DNA of 64,000 bases from assembly GCA_024398785.1 (NCBI GenBank), contig JAKSIO010000006.1, forward strand, positions 1 to 64,000, in the 5' to 3' direction. The stretch is from Bacteroidaceae bacterium (GTDB taxonomy: Bacteria; Bacteroidota; Bacteroidia; Bacteroidales; Bacteroidaceae). Shown here piece after piece: positions 9,019-18,112 of this stretch; the first letter of the stretch is position 1; each line of letters begins with the position of its first letter. The notes under the pieces are model-generated. The model was given only the letters and a program-made list of their open reading frames with translations, was not told the origin of the DNA and searched no databases. The translations under genes and the position numbers were made by a program.

Positions 9019-9926
9019 ATGGAATGAACGTGAAAATTGGTGCACTGGAGTGCAAAAATCCGGTGCTTACAGCATCCGGAACGTTCGGATACGGTCTGGA
9101 ATATCAGGATTTTGTTGATCTGGAACGTCTTGGCGGGTTCATTGTCAAGGGAACTACCCTGCATCACCGTGAGGGTAATGCATATCCGCGTATGGCTGAA
9201 ACACCAAGCGGAATGCTGAATGCCGTGGGGCTTCAGAACAAAGGTGTTGATTACTTTATTGAACACATTTATCCGCAAATCAAGGATATCAACACAAATA
9301 TTATTGTAAACGTATCTGGTGCATCTATTGAAGATTATGTAGCTTGCGCAGAGAAAATAGACGCTCTGGATTCAATTCCGGCCATAGAACTGAATATTTC
9401 CTGTCCTAACGTAAAACAGGGCGGTATGGCGTTCGGAGTTACACCAAACGGCGCAGAAAGCGTTGTTAAGGCTGTACGCAAGGCTTATCATAAAACATTG
9501 ATAGTCAAACTGTCTCCCAACGTAACAAGCATAACTGACATTGCCAAGGCTGTAGAAGGCGCAGGTGCCGACAGTGTTTCACTTATCAATACCCTTCTTG
9601 GCATGGCCATCAACGCGGAAACACAACGTCCTGAACTGTCTACAATTACGGGAGGACTAAGCGGTCCATGCGTAAAACCAATTGCATTGCGTATGGTATG
9701 GCAGACCTACAATGCGGTAAAAATTCCAATTATCGGCATTGGCGGAATCCAATCAGCAACCGATGCCATTGAATTCATTCTTGCAGGCGCTACCGCAGTA
9801 GAAATAGGTACGGCTAATTTTGTTGATCCAAATATCACAATGAAGGTTGTGGATGGCATAGCTGACTATATGCAGCGCCATAAGATTGACAACATAAACT
9901 CCCTCCGCGGGGCCTTGAAGATTTAA
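9009..9926 (+). CDS. pyrD: Dihydroorotate dehydrogenase B, catalytic subunit
   Basis: This FMN enzyme oxidises dihydroorotate to orotate. Of 305 residues, motifs are [13 protein letters not shown], the substrate/FMN site [13 protein letters not shown] with the class-1B catalytic Cys, IVKLSPN, and the C-terminal phosphate-binding [18 protein letters not shown]. Possible starts are ATG 9009, 9015 (ATGA overlap with the pyrK stop) and 9024 (MNVKIGAL). The 9015 start would give classical translational coupling; I keep the longest. Its last four bases overlap the end of the convergent holA. Confidence 0.96.
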   Translation: MEMNGMNVKIGALECKNPVLTASGTFGYGLEYQDFVDLERLGGFIVKGTTLHHREGNAYPRMAETPSGMLNAVGLQNKGVDYFIEHIYPQIKDINTNIIVNVSGASIEDYVACAEKIDALDSIPAIELNISCPNVKQGGMAFGVTPNGAESVVKAVRKAYHKTLIVKLSPNVTSITDIAKAVEGAGADSVSLINTLLGMAINAETQRPELSTITGGLSGPCVKPIALRMVWQTYNAVKIPIIGIGGIQSATDAIEFILAGATAVEIGTANFVDPNITMKVVDGIADYMQRHKIDNINSLRGALKI

Positions 9927-10948
9927 TTCAGGATAAAATAAACAAGCTCTGTAAGCAGACCGTTTGCACCAGCTCCGGTAGTTTCAAAACCTTTGCTGGC
10001 GGCATCGGTCTGACGTATTTTTGATATTATTGCTATTACTTTTGATGCAGTAAAGCGTTTCAGGGCCGACAGGCAGTCAACAGCCTCATAATAATTGACT
10101 TTCAGAAACGACATAAGACCACGGTCAGTCTTTTGCGGAGCCCAGTATGATATGAGCAGATTCTGAAAAAACGGGAACAGCATGCTGGTAATTTTCTGTA
10201 TGGGATAGTCCTTGTTTCCGTCAAAATAGACAGCTATCCTATTGGCTTTCAGAACGTCTTTTTCAGCCAATGCTTTACGGAACTCCCAGATATTGAAGTC
10301 TTTGCTTATTCCTATGTGTTCCTCAATAATTTGCGGAGTGATAGCAGGGTCATCTTTGCATACAATAATCAGTTTGTCCAACTCATTAGTGATACGGCAC
10401 AGATCTGCACCTATTGCCTCTACCATCAGACTGCAACTCTTGTTATCTATATCCTTACCCTGAGCATTGACATATTCCTTCACAAAATCGGGAATCTTTT
10501 CTTCCTTGACAGGTGCAGATTCAAAAACAACGCCGGTCTTCTCCAACATAGCCGATATTCTTGTACGGCGGTCAATCTTGCCGTGTTTGTTGGTAAATAC
10601 AAGAACTGTCTGTTCTGATGGATTCTGAAGGTAGTTTTCCAGTATTCCCGTCATTGATTCAGTCCTGAACAATGGAGCGGATTCCTTAACTATGACCACA
10701 CGGCGCTGCGCCATCATAGGATAAGCGCGGGCATTGTCAATGACCTGCATCATGGTAGTATCAAGACCATACAGAACAACCTGGTTGAAATCACGACTCT
10801 CTTCTTCAAGTGCATTGTTTTCAATAAAGTCTGTAATACGGTCAATATAATACGGTTCATCACCATACAGATAATATACAGGGGCATACTGCCCTGATTT
10901 CAAATCCTGCATAATAGAACTGTATGATATACCCTTTGCTGCTGCCAT
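9923..10948 (-). CDS. holA: DNA polymerase III delta subunit
   Basis: The delta subunit opens the sliding clamp within the clamp-loader complex. The 341-residue protein shows the HolA N-terminus ([18 protein letters not shown]), a degenerate AAA+ domain without Walker motifs (normal for delta), and the helical collar region. The family assignment rests on the [10 protein letters not shown] segment, [11 protein letters not shown] and the overall length. It overlaps pyrD by four bases at the 3' ends and is divergent from the HsdR-N orphan across 77 bases. Confidence 0.93.
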   Translation of the reverse strand: MAAAKGISYSSIMQDLKSGQYAPVYYLYGDEPYYIDRITDFIENNALEEESRDFNQVVLYGLDTTMMQVIDNARAYPMMAQRRVVIVKESAPLFRTESMTGILENYLQNPSEQTVLVFTNKHGKIDRRTRISAMLEKTGVVFESAPVKEEKIPDFVKEYVNAQGKDIDNKSCSLMVEAIGADLCRITNELDKLIIVCKDDPAITPQIIEEHIGISKDFNIWEFRKALAEKDVLKANRIAVYFDGNKDYPIQKITSMLFPFFQNLLISYWAPQKTDRGLMSFLKVNYYEAVDCLSALKRFTASKVIAIISKIRQTDAASKGFETTGAGANGLLTELVYFILN

Positions 10949-11025
10949 TTGATAGAAAACGTAATTATTTTGTTGTAAAGATAGTAAATACCAACCGTTT
11001 TTTTGTATTTTAGAGGCTCAATTTT

Positions 11026-11475
11026 ATGGAAGAACAATTTAAAATACGCAAAAACAAAAACGGTAAGCTGCAGATATTTGACCCTCTGCGGGGCAAGTAT
11101 GTAGCTCTGACTCCGGAAGAGAATGTACGTCAGCACTTTATTTCCTTTCTGACAGAGTCTTTAGGATATCCGCGTGCTTTGATGCAGAACGAAGTCTCTA
11201 TTGCTCTGAACGGCCTGAAAAAGCGCTGTGATACCGTGGTTTACTCCAAATCACTGGTTCCGTTGGTTATTATTGAATACAAAGCACCCTCAGTGCAAAT
11301 TACAGAAAAGGTTTTCAATCAGATAGCCCGCTATAATTTTGCACTGAGGGTGCAATATCTTATTGTCAGTAACGGTAGTGAAAGTTATTGTGCCAGAATG
11401 GACAACGATTTCTCAAACTGGGTCTTTCTAGACCATATCCCTGACTACTCTACCATTATTCAGCAGCAGCTGTAG
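11026..11475 (+). CDS. Orphan HsdR N-terminal-like nuclease domain protein
   Basis: A 149-residue protein that resembles the N-terminal nuclease domain of type I restriction R subunits (HSDR_N). It shows LTPEENVRQHFISFLTESLG, then CDTVVYSKSLVPLVIIEYKAPS, whose D...ExK spacing is the PD-(D/E)xK nuclease core, and a C-terminal strand QYLIVSNGSESYCARMD. No helicase, specificity or methylase subunit is nearby, so it is not a restriction system by itself. Such stand-alone proteins are common in Bacteroidetes and their role is not established. Its 3' end overlaps the convergent zinc-ribbon gene by 20 bases. Confidence 0.85.
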   Translation: MEEQFKIRKNKNGKLQIFDPLRGKYVALTPEENVRQHFISFLTESLGYPRALMQNEVSIALNGLKKRCDTVVYSKSLVPLVIIEYKAPSVQITEKVFNQIARYNFALRVQYLIVSNGSESYCARMDNDFSNWVFLDHIPDYSTIIQQQL

Positions 11476-12289
11476 ACTTGCGGCTTGCGCGTTTTTTCTG
11501 AACAGGTTCAGCAGTCTGCTGAGTTGTCATTTCAACGCCTGCAAGCTCTGGGTCAATAATAATACGGCCGCAGTATTCGCATACAATGATTTTCTTGCGC
11601 ATGCGTATGTCAAGCTGACGCTGTGGTGGAATCTTATTGAAGCAACCTCCACACGCATCGCGCTGTACATAAACAACACCAAGACCGTTACGGCTGTTGC
11701 GGCGGATACGTTTGAAAGAGAGCAAAAGTCTTGGATCGATGCTTGATTCAAGGTTCTTGGCGCTTTCACGCAATTTTTCCTCTTCCTGACGTGTTTCATC
11801 TATAATTTCGTCAAGTTCTGTTTTCTTGAGTTCCAAGTCAAGTTTGGTTTCCTGCAACATAGCTGTTTCATGTTCCAGGTCGGCCTTCTTGTCGTTCTGA
11901 GCCTTTGTGTACTCACCTATTCTTTTGTCGCAAAGTTCAACTTCAAGACACTGATACTCAATCTCTTTCTTAAGAGCATCGTATTCACGGTTGTTGCGGA
12001 TATTGTCCTGATCAGCCTTGTATTTCTCAATGGCAGCAAGAGCTGTTGTCTTTCTGTTGGTAAAGTCTTTTATTGCCTGACCGCATTCAACAATCTCGTT
12101 CTGGAATTTTTCGATACGTGTGGAAAGTCTTGCACACTCATCTTCCAAATCCTGTACTTCCAAAGGTAATTCACCGCGCAAAGTCTTGATTTTGTCAATC
12201 TCAGACAAAATAGTCTGCAATTTGTAGAGAAGCTGCAATTTTTCCTCAACTGAGTAGTCTGCAGGATCTTTTTTTGTTTCTTTTGCCAT
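11456..12289 (-). CDS. Coiled-coil protein with C4 zinc ribbon
   Basis: Residues ~20-190 of this 277-residue protein form a long heptad-patterned coiled coil (e.g. LYKLQTILSEIDKIKTLR, KEIEYQCLEVELCDKRIGEY). Near residues 212-250 a C4 zinc ribbon follows (CGGCFNKIPP...CEYCGRII). The tail is Lys/Ala/Thr-rich. This architecture is the conserved C4-type zinc-ribbon family often described as a possible nucleic-acid-binding protein. It starts 24 bases after Nif3 in the same direction; this Nif3 plus zinc-ribbon pair recurs in many bacteria, which supports a shared process. The function is unproven. Confidence 0.87.
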   Translation of the reverse strand: MAKETKKDPADYSVEEKLQLLYKLQTILSEIDKIKTLRGELPLEVQDLEDECARLSTRIEKFQNEIVECGQAIKDFTNRKTTALAAIEKYKADQDNIRNNREYDALKKEIEYQCLEVELCDKRIGEYTKAQNDKKADLEHETAMLQETKLDLELKKTELDEIIDETRQEEEKLRESAKNLESSIDPRLLLSFKRIRRNSRNGLGVVYVQRDACGGCFNKIPPQRQLDIRMRKKIIVCEYCGRIIIDPELAGVEMTTQQTAEPVQKKRASRKSTAAAE

Positions 12290-12313
12290 GTTACAAAGTT
12301 TATTTTGTTAAAG

Positions 12314-13102
12314 TTATTTCAAATATCTGACAGGACATTCACTGTGCGCTATCCTGGTTTCAAGCTGGGGACATGCAGCATGCAGAATATCCTGCAGCAG
12401 TACAGTTGAACACAGTTCGCTTTCGTAGTGTCCTATTTCAACCAAAGCCATACTGTCTAAGCCTAAAAAACGGTGGTAATGAGCCTCACCTACAACAAAC
12501 ATATCAGCACCCAAAGCTTTGGCTTTATCTGTCAGAAAATCTCCGGCACCGCCGCATAAGGCAACTGTCTTTACATTCATTTGTGCAGAGGCTGCATAGC
12601 GCACACATTCTACGCTGAACGTGCGTTTTATTCTGTCCAGGGCATCGGCAAGAGGAACTGCATTTTCCCATTGTCCAACAACGCCGCTTCCCGCATTTTC
12701 CCTGACAGCATTACAAATAGGATCAAGAACCTTTACATTCTGCAGGCCAAGCAACTGCGCCATTTTGTACGAGACTCCGCCAGGAGCATTGTCAAGACTT
12801 GTATGCGCAGAGTAAACTGCAATGTTGTTCTTTATGGCTTTCATGACCATTCCGCCCGTATAATCAGAGTCGGAAACTGTTTTAAGAGAATGGAACAGAA
12901 TAGGATGATGCGATACAATCAGATTTGCGCCGCATGCAATAGCCTGATCTATCACGGCAGGCGTGACATCCAGACACAATAAAGCCCCTGTGACCTCCTG
13001 CCCCGCTGTTAATCCTATCTGCAAACCCGAATTATCATAGTCGTCTTGCAGTGGCAGCGGCGCGAATTTCTCAAGGGCATCAATAACCTTCCCTAAATCC
13101 AT
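12314..13102 (-). CDS. Nif3-like dinuclear metal-centre protein
   Basis: The 262-residue protein belongs to the Nif3/YbgI family, which forms hexameric rings with a two-metal site. Metal-ligand motifs seen are LIVSHHPILFHSLKTV (His pair), YSAHTSLDNAPGGVS, and the C-terminal GEAHYHRF...EIGHYESE (His and Glu). Members are annotated as GTP cyclohydrolase 1 type 2 homologues or hydrolases; the physiological reaction is uncertain. It heads a two-gene unit with the zinc-ribbon gene from a full promoter at 13132-13162. Confidence 0.93.
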   Translation of the reverse strand: MDLGKVIDALEKFAPLPLQDDYDNSGLQIGLTAGQEVTGALLCLDVTPAVIDQAIACGANLIVSHHPILFHSLKTVSDSDYTGGMVMKAIKNNIAVYSAHTSLDNAPGGVSYKMAQLLGLQNVKVLDPICNAVRENAGSGVVGQWENAVPLADALDRIKRTFSVECVRYAASAQMNVKTVALCGGAGDFLTDKAKALGADMFVVGEAHYHRFLGLDSMALVEIGHYESELCSTVLLQDILHAACPQLETRIAHSECPVRYLK

Positions 13103-13131
13103 GCTTTAAGCCGGTTTTCCTTTTTACTTTG

Positions 13132-13162
13132 CAAAAGTACAACATTTTTTTCTCTTTTCAAA
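13132..13162 (-). promoter_or_regulatory. Promoter of the Nif3/zinc-ribbon unit
   Basis: On the minus strand TTTG (13159-13162), 19 bases, TACTTTTG (13132-13139). The predicted start is near 13128, about 26 bases before the Nif3 ATG. Confidence 0.75.
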
Positions 13163-13186
13163 CTTTCATATAAGACAATCTTTAGT

Positions 13187-13194
13187 TATTTTTG
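13187..13194 (+). promoter_or_regulatory. -7 element of the SPFH gene
   Basis: TATTTTTG matches TAnnTTTG. The -33 position has only TTTC (13164-13167). A start near 13198 excludes the in-frame GTG at 13196 and selects the ATG at 13220. Confidence 0.6.
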
Positions 13195-13219
13195 CGTGGA
13201 ATTAAACAAAAACCAATAT

Positions 13220-13993
13220 ATGAAATCAAAGAAAATTGTTGCCCAACTGATTGCGCTTGTAATAATAGTAATATTCTGTTTGTCATTCTATACTATCCCC
13301 AGTGGTAAGATGGGTGTGCTGGCCACTTTCAGCAAGGTGTCTGAAACTCCTGTAAAACCGGGTCTTCACATTAAAGTTCCGGTAATGCAGACTGTATCAA
13401 AAGTATCAACACAGACACAGAAAATCACCGTCAGCGAGGAGTGTTATACAAAAGACGTCCAGACTGCAACATTGTATTGCGAAATCAACTATAACGTAAT
13501 TCCTATGGCAACGGCAAAATTATTTACCGAAGTTGGCCGGAATTATGAAGATAAGGTTATTATGCCTATCATCCGTGGTGTGATCAAGAACGTTATAGGT
13601 ACATACGATGCCACCAACATTGTAAACAACCGCGAAAACATACGCATGGTTATTGAGCAGGATATTCGCAAAGAGTTGAACGACAAGTACTTTGAGAACA
13701 TATTCATTCAACTTTCAAACATTGACTATGCAGACAAATTCGAGCAGTCAATTCTTGAGAAGCAGGTTGCTGAACAGGAGGCTCTGCGCGCAAAGAATGT
13801 AACAGTCAAGATTCAGGAAGAGGCTAACCAGAAGATTATTGCAGCCAAAGCCGAGGCCGAAGCTCTGCAACTCAAGGCCAGTGCTCTTGAAAAGAATCAG
13901 AAACTGGTAGAACTGGAAGCCATACAGAAATGGGACGGAAAGCTCCCTACATACATGCTTGGCGACGCAGTTCCTTTTATTGATTTGAAATAA
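13220..13993 (+). CDS. SPFH/prohibitin-family membrane protein
   Basis: From ATG 13220 the protein has 257 residues. A single N-terminal membrane anchor (IVAQLIALVIIVIFCLSFY) is followed by an SPFH/Band-7 domain (TIPSGKMGVLATFSKV...PGLHIKVP) and a helical coiled-coil C-terminus rich in Ala/Glu/Lys (AKAEAEALQLKASALEKN). Prohibitin-like proteins oligomerise on membranes and often modulate proteases such as FtsH; that role here is inference. The frame is open from a GTG at 13196, but the promoter places transcription start at or after it. The gene ends one base before the convergent aminopeptidase. Confidence 0.87.
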   Translation: MKSKKIVAQLIALVIIVIFCLSFYTIPSGKMGVLATFSKVSETPVKPGLHIKVPVMQTVSKVSTQTQKITVSEECYTKDVQTATLYCEINYNVIPMATAKLFTEVGRNYEDKVIMPIIRGVIKNVIGTYDATNIVNNRENIRMVIEQDIRKELNDKYFENIFIQLSNIDYADKFEQSILEKQVAEQEALRAKNVTVKIQEEANQKIIAAKAEAEALQLKASALEKNQKLVELEAIQKWDGKLPTYMLGDAVPFIDLK

Positions 13994-15772
13994 TCATTTG
14001 CTTTTCAGCCACTCTATTTCAGATTTCTTGAGGAAGGGTTTCAGGGTTTCAATACAAGCCTTGTTGTAATCTTTTACCCAGTCCAATTCTTCCTGGCTCA
14101 GAATATCGGGAGCAAGGCATGTTGTATCTATGTATGTACATGTCAGTGTACGGAATCGGTACCATGTTCCGTATTCGTTAACGCTGTCTTCAATACAGAG
14201 CAACATATTTTCATGGCGCACTCCATGCTGGCCTGTAATATAAATTCCAGGCTCGTTGGACATAATTATACCGGGACGGAACTCTTCAGGGTTTGAATCC
14301 TGACGTATTCCCTGAGGTCCTTCATGAACAGACAGCAGATGTCCTACACCATGACCGCTTCCATGACCGTAATTGAGACGGTAACGCCACATTGGTTCAC
14401 GAATAAGGCAATCCAGACGTGCGCCTGTTGTATGCTGCGGAAAGACTGCCATTGACAGATCTATCATGGATTTGAGCACTATGGTATAATCAAAACGTTC
14501 TTTGTCTGTAAGAGGACCTAACGGAACGGTTCTGGTAATATCTGTTGTACCGCACTGATAATGAGCTCCTGAGTCTATCAGATACAAACCTTTGGGCTGC
14601 AATTTTGTTTCTGTCTGTGCAGTATTGTAGTCATAATGAGGAATTGCTCCATTTGCACCGTATGCTGAAATTGTACCAAAACTGTCATCAATATAAAGAG
14701 GATTCTCCTTACGCAATTCCGTCATTCGGGCGGCGGCATCGGCCTCAGTAACATCAGCACCTTTGGCAAGCATTTCTTCCAGCCACATAAAGAAACGGGT
14801 CTGCGCTAAACCATCATAAATATATGCCTGTATAAAGCCGTCAATTTCGGTCTGATTCTTTACCGATTTTGAAAGTGATATAGGCAAAACCTTATCAACA
14901 ATGCGGACAGAATCCGTATTTCTGAATATTGAACATAACTGGTAATTCAAACTGTGTGAATCAAGCACAATACTTGTTTTCGGATTCCTGTTCAGATAAG
15001 AAGGCAGGTACGTTTCAATACTTTCGTATGGAAGTATCTCAATATTGTCCAGACTTTCAAAATATGCAAGAACACTGTTCCCGAATTTCTTCTGATCTGC
15101 AAACAACAGCACTCTGTTCTGTTCAACAAGACAGTAGGAAATTACTACCGGGGTGTGCAATACGTCACTGCTGCGAATGTTCAGCAGCCATGCTATCTCT
15201 GACAAATCGCTTATCAATGCGCTGCTGCAATCGTTCTGTTTGATGAATTTACGCAAATCAGCCAGCTTGTCTGATGCCTCCCGACCACAGTATTCCTGCT
15301 TGAGAACCCACACTTCTCCATCGGGTAATGACGGACGGTCATGCCATGCTTGATCAATATAATTGGGTCTTGACTCAAAGATTGAGCCGGGACAATCTGT
15401 TTTGAGTTTGTCTATCTCATCAAAGCTGTGGCAGAAACCGTCAAAACCAACAACTCCGGGATTCATACGGCAATACTCCACCACCCACTCCTGCCAGGAT
15501 TGTGCTCCCGGCTGGACTTTGTGCAATGTGACTCCGCTACCGCTGAGCTGAGTTTCAGCCTGCAGGAAATAACGCGAATCTGTCCACAACCCTGCATGGT
15601 CTGCAGTAACAACTACCGTTCCGGCAGAGCCTGTAAAACCTGTGACATACTCGCGCAAACGCCAGCGCTGCGGGGTATATTCACTACCATGAGGATCACT
15701 GCCGCTGACAATGGCAACATCCCATCCCCATTGCTCCATGCATTTTCTCAATGCGGACAAACTGCTTTTCAT
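13994..15772 (-). CDS. Aminopeptidase P-type metallopeptidase (M24B)
   Basis: This 592-residue protein has the long, three-domain aminopeptidase P layout: two creatinase-like N-terminal domains and a C-terminal pita-bread M24 domain. Dinuclear metal ligands are visible: Asp in LIDSGAHYQCGTTDITRT (two Asp), His in GHGSGHGVGHLLSVHEGP, and Glu in NEPGIYITGQHGVRHENML. It removes N-terminal residues before proline. There is no signal peptide, so it is cytoplasmic. It starts six bases after the uxaE stop and is probably co-transcribed with it, although no metabolic link is obvious. Confidence 0.93.
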   Translation of the reverse strand: MKSSLSALRKCMEQWGWDVAIVSGSDPHGSEYTPQRWRLREYVTGFTGSAGTVVVTADHAGLWTDSRYFLQAETQLSGSGVTLHKVQPGAQSWQEWVVEYCRMNPGVVGFDGFCHSFDEIDKLKTDCPGSIFESRPNYIDQAWHDRPSLPDGEVWVLKQEYCGREASDKLADLRKFIKQNDCSSALISDLSEIAWLLNIRSSDVLHTPVVISYCLVEQNRVLLFADQKKFGNSVLAYFESLDNIEILPYESIETYLPSYLNRNPKTSIVLDSHSLNYQLCSIFRNTDSVRIVDKVLPISLSKSVKNQTEIDGFIQAYIYDGLAQTRFFMWLEEMLAKGADVTEADAAARMTELRKENPLYIDDSFGTISAYGANGAIPHYDYNTAQTETKLQPKGLYLIDSGAHYQCGTTDITRTVPLGPLTDKERFDYTIVLKSMIDLSMAVFPQHTTGARLDCLIREPMWRYRLNYGHGSGHGVGHLLSVHEGPQGIRQDSNPEEFRPGIIMSNEPGIYITGQHGVRHENMLLCIEDSVNEYGTWYRFRTLTCTYIDTTCLAPDILSQEELDWVKDYNKACIETLKPFLKKSEIEWLKSK

Positions 15773-15778
15773 ATTCTG

Positions 15779-17032
15779 TTATTTATTTTGGAACATCAGT
15801 AATAAATGGCGGTTAAGCAGGTTTTCAATGACCTGTTCCGCAACAATAAGAGCATTTTTCTCAAGTGCAGGATAGTATTCAGTTCCCAATTCTGCTGCAA
15901 TTTTGAAACTGACGTGAATCAACTGACGGAAATCAGGATTGTAGTCCTTGCAAGACTCGATATGGCGCAGCGTGTTTGCAAATTTTTCACCGCTCCAAAG
16001 GTTGACATCGTCAACTGAAGGCAGATTTTCCTTTTTTATGTCAATAACTGTTGCATAAGGCGCACAAAGTTCATCCATACGGCTTAATGCGATTGAATAT
16101 ATTTTCTTAACCAGTTCAAGAGACTCGCATCCTGCCATAGCAAGGCCTATTACCTCTTCAAGCCACGTTGTACCTGCAGTTTTCAAATGCAGACCTTTGT
16201 TGTATTTCTGTACAAGACGCCCCATTATGGGATATATGGAAAACTTGTCGCTGCCTGAATGGATGCTGAGTTTGAGATTCGGCATCAGACCGAATTCCTT
16301 GACCGCATAATCTATTACAAGCAGATCCTGTTCAAATTCCTGCTCAAAAGTATTCACACAACCTGCATAATCCACACCTTTGTTGAAACGGCCTGAAAAT
16401 TTAGGTGCAATAGTCTGAAGCGGAACATTGTACTGAGCAAGAGCGCTCAGAATAAAAAACATTTCTACCGGTGTCTGGGCATCGTTTACTTCGTCCATAG
16501 AAACTTCCGTTACAAAATTTCCGGCACCTTTGGCTTTTTCTATGTGACTGTAAATAGCAGATGCCTGAATGGCGGCATACAAGAATTTGCCGGCAATTTT
16601 CTCAAGCAGACTCTTGTCAACATTGAAAGGCTGCGGAATACCCGGAATCTGCAACTTTCCTATGTATTTTGAATTCAAAGCAACAAACTGCTCCACCTGT
16701 TCCCCAGACGCAGGCATTCCTATATAATCGGCCACATCAATTGTAAAGAAGTCAGAAGTGTCAACATATCTGTCAACACTGTTCAGGTTGATGTGATCGG
16801 CATCTACAAAATACTGGCCGCTGTAGCCAAGCGCACGTACGGCGGCATCAGCCTCGGCACGGGTATCGGCAGGGACTGTTCCCACCAATGTATGTTCTCT
16901 GTTGGATTTGTTCCATACCGGGGTGAACTTTAATCCTAAAATGCGTTCAGCATCCAACAATGCTTTGAGTTGGGCTTTGCCCTGATGACCAAAACGGTCA
17001 CCTATTCCAATTGAAAATCTTCCTAATTCCAT
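15779..17032 (-). CDS. uxaE: Tagaturonate 3-epimerase UxaE
   Basis: The 417-residue protein resembles the UxaE family, first described in Thermotoga maritima, which interconverts D-tagaturonate and D-fructuronate. Recognisable pieces are the N-terminus RFSIGIGDRFGHQGKAQL, the EVSMDEVNDAQTP segment, and LKLSIHSGSDKFSIYP with likely metal/substrate His and Asp. With uxaC next door this lets galacturonate enter the fructuronate/mannonate branch without tagaturonate reductase and altronate dehydratase. It is divergent from the SDR reductase across 89 bases, so both sides may answer to one regulator. Confidence 0.85.
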   Translation of the reverse strand: MELGRFSIGIGDRFGHQGKAQLKALLDAERILGLKFTPVWNKSNREHTLVGTVPADTRAEADAAVRALGYSGQYFVDADHINLNSVDRYVDTSDFFTIDVADYIGMPASGEQVEQFVALNSKYIGKLQIPGIPQPFNVDKSLLEKIAGKFLYAAIQASAIYSHIEKAKGAGNFVTEVSMDEVNDAQTPVEMFFILSALAQYNVPLQTIAPKFSGRFNKGVDYAGCVNTFEQEFEQDLLVIDYAVKEFGLMPNLKLSIHSGSDKFSIYPIMGRLVQKYNKGLHLKTAGTTWLEEVIGLAMAGCESLELVKKIYSIALSRMDELCAPYATVIDIKKENLPSVDDVNLWSGEKFANTLRHIESCKDYNPDFRQLIHVSFKIAAELGTEYYPALEKNALIVAEQVIENLLNRHLLLMFQNK

Positions 17033-17081
17033 TGTGCCTTAAAATTTTTGTAAAAGTAATATTTTATCTCTCTTTTTGCAC

Positions 17082-17089
17082 TATCTTTG
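17082..17089 (+). promoter_or_regulatory. -7 element of the SDR-uxaC unit
   Basis: TATCTTTG fits TAnnTTTG, with a predicted start near 17093 and an ATG at 17122. No -33 TTTG sits at standard spacing, which may mean activator dependence. Confidence 0.55.
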
Positions 17090-17121
17090 AACAAATAAAA
17101 CATTTCTTAAAAAGCATATTT

Positions 17122-17955
17122 ATGAATTTTGATGATTTAAAAGGAAAAAACTGTGTCATCACAGGCGGTTTCGGTGTCATCGGCACCGCACTGACACGCG
17201 GCATGGCTGCTGCCGGAATCAATCTGGCCGTAATAGGACAGAATGAGCAGACTCCTGCAAAAGGTATAGCCATTGCACAGGAGTTTGGAGTCAAGTGTAT
17301 AGGTATTCGTGCAAGCGTACTTGACAAAGCTGCTCTGGAAGCTGCAAGAGACCAGATACATGCAGAATTAGGCAAAATAGATTTTCTTGTCAACTGTGCA
17401 GGCGGCAACTCTCCTAAAGCAACCTGCGCCGTTGAGCAGATGAGTGCGGAAGACAATCTTGCCGACACATTCTACGGACTTGACATTGAAGGTTTTCAGG
17501 CTGTATATGACCTTAATTTCAAAGGTACTCTCCTGGCAACCATGGTATTCACAACCGATATGCTGGAAGCAGGAAAAGGAAACGTAATCAACATTTCATC
17601 CATGAATGCTTTCCGTCCGCTGACAAAAATCCCGGCATATTCATCGGCAAAGGGTTCAATCAATAATTTTACGCAATGGTATGCCGTACATGTTGCACAG
17701 ACCGGTATCCGCTGCAACGCAATTGCGCCAGGTTTCTTCCTTACAAAGCAAAACCGTTTCCTGCTTACAGACGAGGCCACCGGTGAGCTTAAACCCCGCG
17801 GAAAGAAGATTATTGCAAATACTCCTACCCATAAGTTCGGAGAACCGGAAGATATAGTTGGAACACTGCTCTATCTGTTGAGCGATATAAGCAAATTTGT
17901 AACAGGTGTAATTATCCCTGTTGACGGCGGTTACAGTGCGTTCGGTGGTGTCTAA
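17122..17955 (+). CDS. SDR oxidoreductase, probable fructuronate reductase
   Basis: From the ATG at 17122 it has 277 residues (an upstream in-frame ATG at 17011 lies inside uxaE and before the promoter). Rossmann motif NCVITGGFGVIGTAL, NCAGG, the catalytic Ser region NVINISSMNAF, and YSSAKG (Y-x3-K) define a classical short-chain dehydrogenase. Placement between uxaE and uxaC argues for the D-fructuronate to D-mannonate step (the SDR-type mannonate oxidoreductase of Bacteroidetes), not the unrelated long-chain UxuB of E. coli. The stop codon lies within a 29-base sequence repeated 99 bases downstream. Confidence 0.83.
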   Translation: MNFDDLKGKNCVITGGFGVIGTALTRGMAAAGINLAVIGQNEQTPAKGIAIAQEFGVKCIGIRASVLDKAALEAARDQIHAELGKIDFLVNCAGGNSPKATCAVEQMSAEDNLADTFYGLDIEGFQAVYDLNFKGTLLATMVFTTDMLEAGKGNVINISSMNAFRPLTKIPAYSSAKGSINNFTQWYAVHVAQTGIRCNAIAPGFFLTKQNRFLLTDEATGELKPRGKKIIANTPTHKFGEPEDIVGTLLYLLSDISKFVTGVIIPVDGGYSAFGGV

Positions 17956-18073
17956 TCACCACCAAACGCACTGGGTGCGAACATTTGATACTGGGGATAC
18001 CCCAGACCCCTCGTGCCTTACGGCACGGCTCGCTGATGCTCGCGTGGTGTCTAATCACCACCAAACGCACTGC
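17945..18073. repeat. 29-base direct repeat with hairpins
   Basis: A 29-base sequence beginning GTGGTGTCTAATCACC occurs at 17945-17973, where it contains the SDR stop codon, and again at 18044-18072. Each copy folds as GGTG-TCTAAT-CACC (the first extends to a 7-base stem). Between them lie two more hairpins, CTGGGG-ATA-CCCCAG (17991-18005) and CGTGCC-TTAC-GGCACG, plus GCTCGC twice. The central part (17989-18047) aligns with 62611-62668. Confidence 0.75.
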
Positions 18074-18112
18074 GTACGGACCTTTAAAACTGAACATTAA
18101 AAAGTTGAGAAT

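Noticed and set aside
11026..11475. Type I restriction-modification locus
   Set aside because: Only the N-terminal nuclease-like domain is present, without HsdM, HsdS or the helicase part.
13196..13219. GTG start for the SPFH protein
   Set aside because: It lies at or before the predicted transcription start from TATTTTTG at 13187-13194.
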